Assembly: GCA_007129495.1 (NCBI GenBank)
Contig: SKVJ01000032.1
Coordinates: 1-64,000 of the forward strand
Direction: 5' to 3'
Length of the DNA stretch: 64,000 nucleotides
From: Dehalococcoidia bacterium
GTDB taxonomy: Bacteria > Chloroflexota > Dehalococcoidia > GIF9 > AB-539-J10
The position numbers were made by a program, and so were the translations under genes. Positions 63,013-64,000 of the stretch are shown piece by piece. Within the stretch, counting starts at the first letter, position 1. The number at the start of each line of letters is the position of its first letter. The notes under the pieces are model-generated. The model ran no database searches. It had not been told where the DNA came from and worked only from the letters and a program-made list of their open reading frames with translations.

Positions 63013-63978
63013 ATGACTGGATCTCTGACTCAAGTGCCTGGACTGAAGATCGGACACTATACCGACCTCAAGGCAGCAACAGGATGTACCGTTGTTCTGT
63101 GCGAGGGTGGGGCCGTCCCTGGTGTTCATGTGAGCGGCGCTTCTCCCGGCGGGAGAGAAATCGAGTTGCTCAGGCCCGGCTACTCGGTCAACCTGGTGCA
63201 TGGCATTCTCCTTAGCGGAGGAAGTGCCTACGGTCTTGATGCCGCCGGAGGTGTCATGAGGTATCTCGAGGAGGTGGGAGCAGGATTTGACACTGTCGCG
63301 GGCGTGGTACCCATCGTCCCTTCAGCGATTATCTTCGACCTGTCTATCGGCGAGGCGCATGTTCGCCCGACTGCCGACAACGCATATCAAGCGTGTTGTG
63401 CTGCGACAGTATCGGAAGACGGCGAAGGGTGCATCGGAGCCGGTACAGGGGCGACTGTGGGCAAGTGTCTCGGGATGGAATATGCAACCAAGGGCGGCTT
63501 AGGGATGGCGAGTAGCGATCTCGGCAACGGTGTCACTGTGGCGGCTCTTATTGTGGTCAACGCGTGGGGGGATGTCCTTGATCCGTCTTGCGGACAGGCG
63601 ATTGCTGGGCCGCGTGACCTTGCCAGCGGTGGATTCCTGCGGACAGTGGACCTTCTGAAGCAGAGCAGGGTGCGGAGGCCATTTTCCTCGTCGAATACCG
63701 TTATCGGTGTGGTGGCTACGAATGTGCGCCTGCGAAAGGACCAGACACATAGGCTGGCACAGATGGCGTATACCGGACTGGCACGGACCATCGATCCGTG
63801 TGGCTCTATGTATGATGGAGATACGCTGTTCGTTCTGTCCTCAGGCGACCGAAGATGCGATATGAATGCACTCGGTGTCCGTGCGGTGGAGGCTGTCACT
63901 GAGGCGGTGCAGCGAGCTGTATTCCAGGCTGTGAGTGTTGCAGGAGTCCCCGCTGTCCGTGACTTGAAGGAGAGTTGA
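63013..63978 (+). CDS. P1/S58-family peptidase (DmpA/NylC-type), self-cleaving
   Basis: This 321-residue N-terminal-nucleophile hydrolase belongs to the family of L-aminopeptidase/D-esterase, beta-peptidyl aminopeptidases and nylon-oligomer hydrolase. Motifs include VPGLKIGHYTDL, VVLCEGGAVPGVHVSGASPG, LSGGSAYGLDAAGG, CIGAGTGATVGK and SSSNTVIGVVATNV. The last holds the probable self-cleavage site Asn228/Thr229, with Thr229 becoming the nucleophile. GAGGTG lies just before ATG 63013; a GTG 6 bp earlier is also possible. It sits behind a terminator-like leader. The physiological substrate is unknown. Confidence 0.9.
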   Translation: MTGSLTQVPGLKIGHYTDLKAATGCTVVLCEGGAVPGVHVSGASPGGREIELLRPGYSVNLVHGILLSGGSAYGLDAAGGVMRYLEEVGAGFDTVAGVVPIVPSAIIFDLSIGEAHVRPTADNAYQACCAATVSEDGEGCIGAGTGATVGKCLGMEYATKGGLGMASSDLGNGVTVAALIVVNAWGDVLDPSCGQAIAGPRDLASGGFLRTVDLLKQSRVRRPFSSSNTVIGVVATNVRLRKDQTHRLAQMAYTGLARTIDPCGSMYDGDTLFVLSSGDRRCDMNALGVRAVEAVTEAVQRAVFQAVSVAGVPAVRDLKES

Positions 63979-64000
63979 TATGCGAACGATGCTTAGCAGC

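Noticed and set aside
1-64000. CRISPR arrays, insertion sequences, prophage or integrase genes
   Set aside because: I saw no direct-repeat array, transposase, integrase or phage structural gene on either strand.

Overview
The window is a gene-dense stretch of a bacterial chromosome. It holds about 55 protein genes and three tRNA genes, with no CRISPR array, insertion sequence, phage or rRNA. I infer an anaerobic or facultative member of the Chloroflexota, most likely of Dehalococcoidia type. The hints are the block apgM-lysC-TPR protein-gyrA, a two-domain ThiE followed by a translin-like protein and a membrane pyrophosphatase, several acyl-CoA dehydrogenases with ETF, and many genes whose -10 box lies only 5-10 nt before the start codon. 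The assignment rests on gene content and remembered gene order only.

Layout. 0.2-3.8 kb: a CstA-type transporter, a small unknown protein, an ArsA/Get3-like ATPase and a membrane-anchored unknown, all forward. 3.8-4.1 kb: a convergent intergenic region full of hairpins. 4.1-5.2 kb: an exported-type protein with three Ig/PKD-like repeats. 5.5-6.9 kb: glycyl-tRNA synthetase. 6.9-11.6 kb (reverse): a four-gene catabolic set, namely an HpaB/4-hydroxybutyryl-CoA dehydratase-family flavoprotein, an acyl-CoA dehydrogenase, EtfB and EtfA. 11.8-18.3 kb (forward): apgM, lysC, a TPR protein, gyrA and a hydrolase. 18.3-28.7 kb: a B12-binding radical SAM protein, dtd, a sodium:solute symporter with a small partner, yajC-miaB, radC, a DUF2148 Fe-S protein, a lipoprotein, a HIT protein and ispH-plsC-cmk. 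28.8-33.3 kb: TCA-cycle genes mdh and two-subunit class I fumarase (forward) facing sucCD (reverse).

34.2-42.9 kb: an NSS transporter with its 36-residue small subunit, thiE, a translin-like protein, hppA and uvrA. 43.4-47.9 kb: a HAD phosphatase, exonuclease III, a decayed HD-GYP gene, a PilT-like ATPase, a DUF350-like membrane protein and a transglutaminase-like protein. 48.1-53.6 kb: an AMP-forming acyl-CoA synthetase facing three tandem acyl-CoA dehydrogenase paralogues. 53.9-56.8 kb: a sulfur cluster (DUF1622 protein, two YeeE/YedE half-transporters, metallo-beta-lactamase/double-rhodanese protein). 56.8-61.2 kb: an SLC13-type permease, an MscS channel with a zinc ribbon, and CorA. 61.4-64 kb: tRNA-Asp, a small protein, surE and a P1-family peptidase behind a possible attenuator.

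Together the genes suggest a cell that activates short organic acids to CoA thioesters, oxidises them through acyl-CoA dehydrogenases and ETF, feeds a TCA segment and conserves energy partly through ion-pumping pyrophosphatase and sodium-coupled uptake. The most unusual items are the HpaB-family enzyme with altered iron-sulfur ligand spacing, its neighbouring acyl-CoA dehydrogenase without a catalytic Glu at either known position, the structured region at 3.85-4.08 kb, the attenuator-like leader at 62.94-63.0 kb and the widespread leaderless-looking starts.
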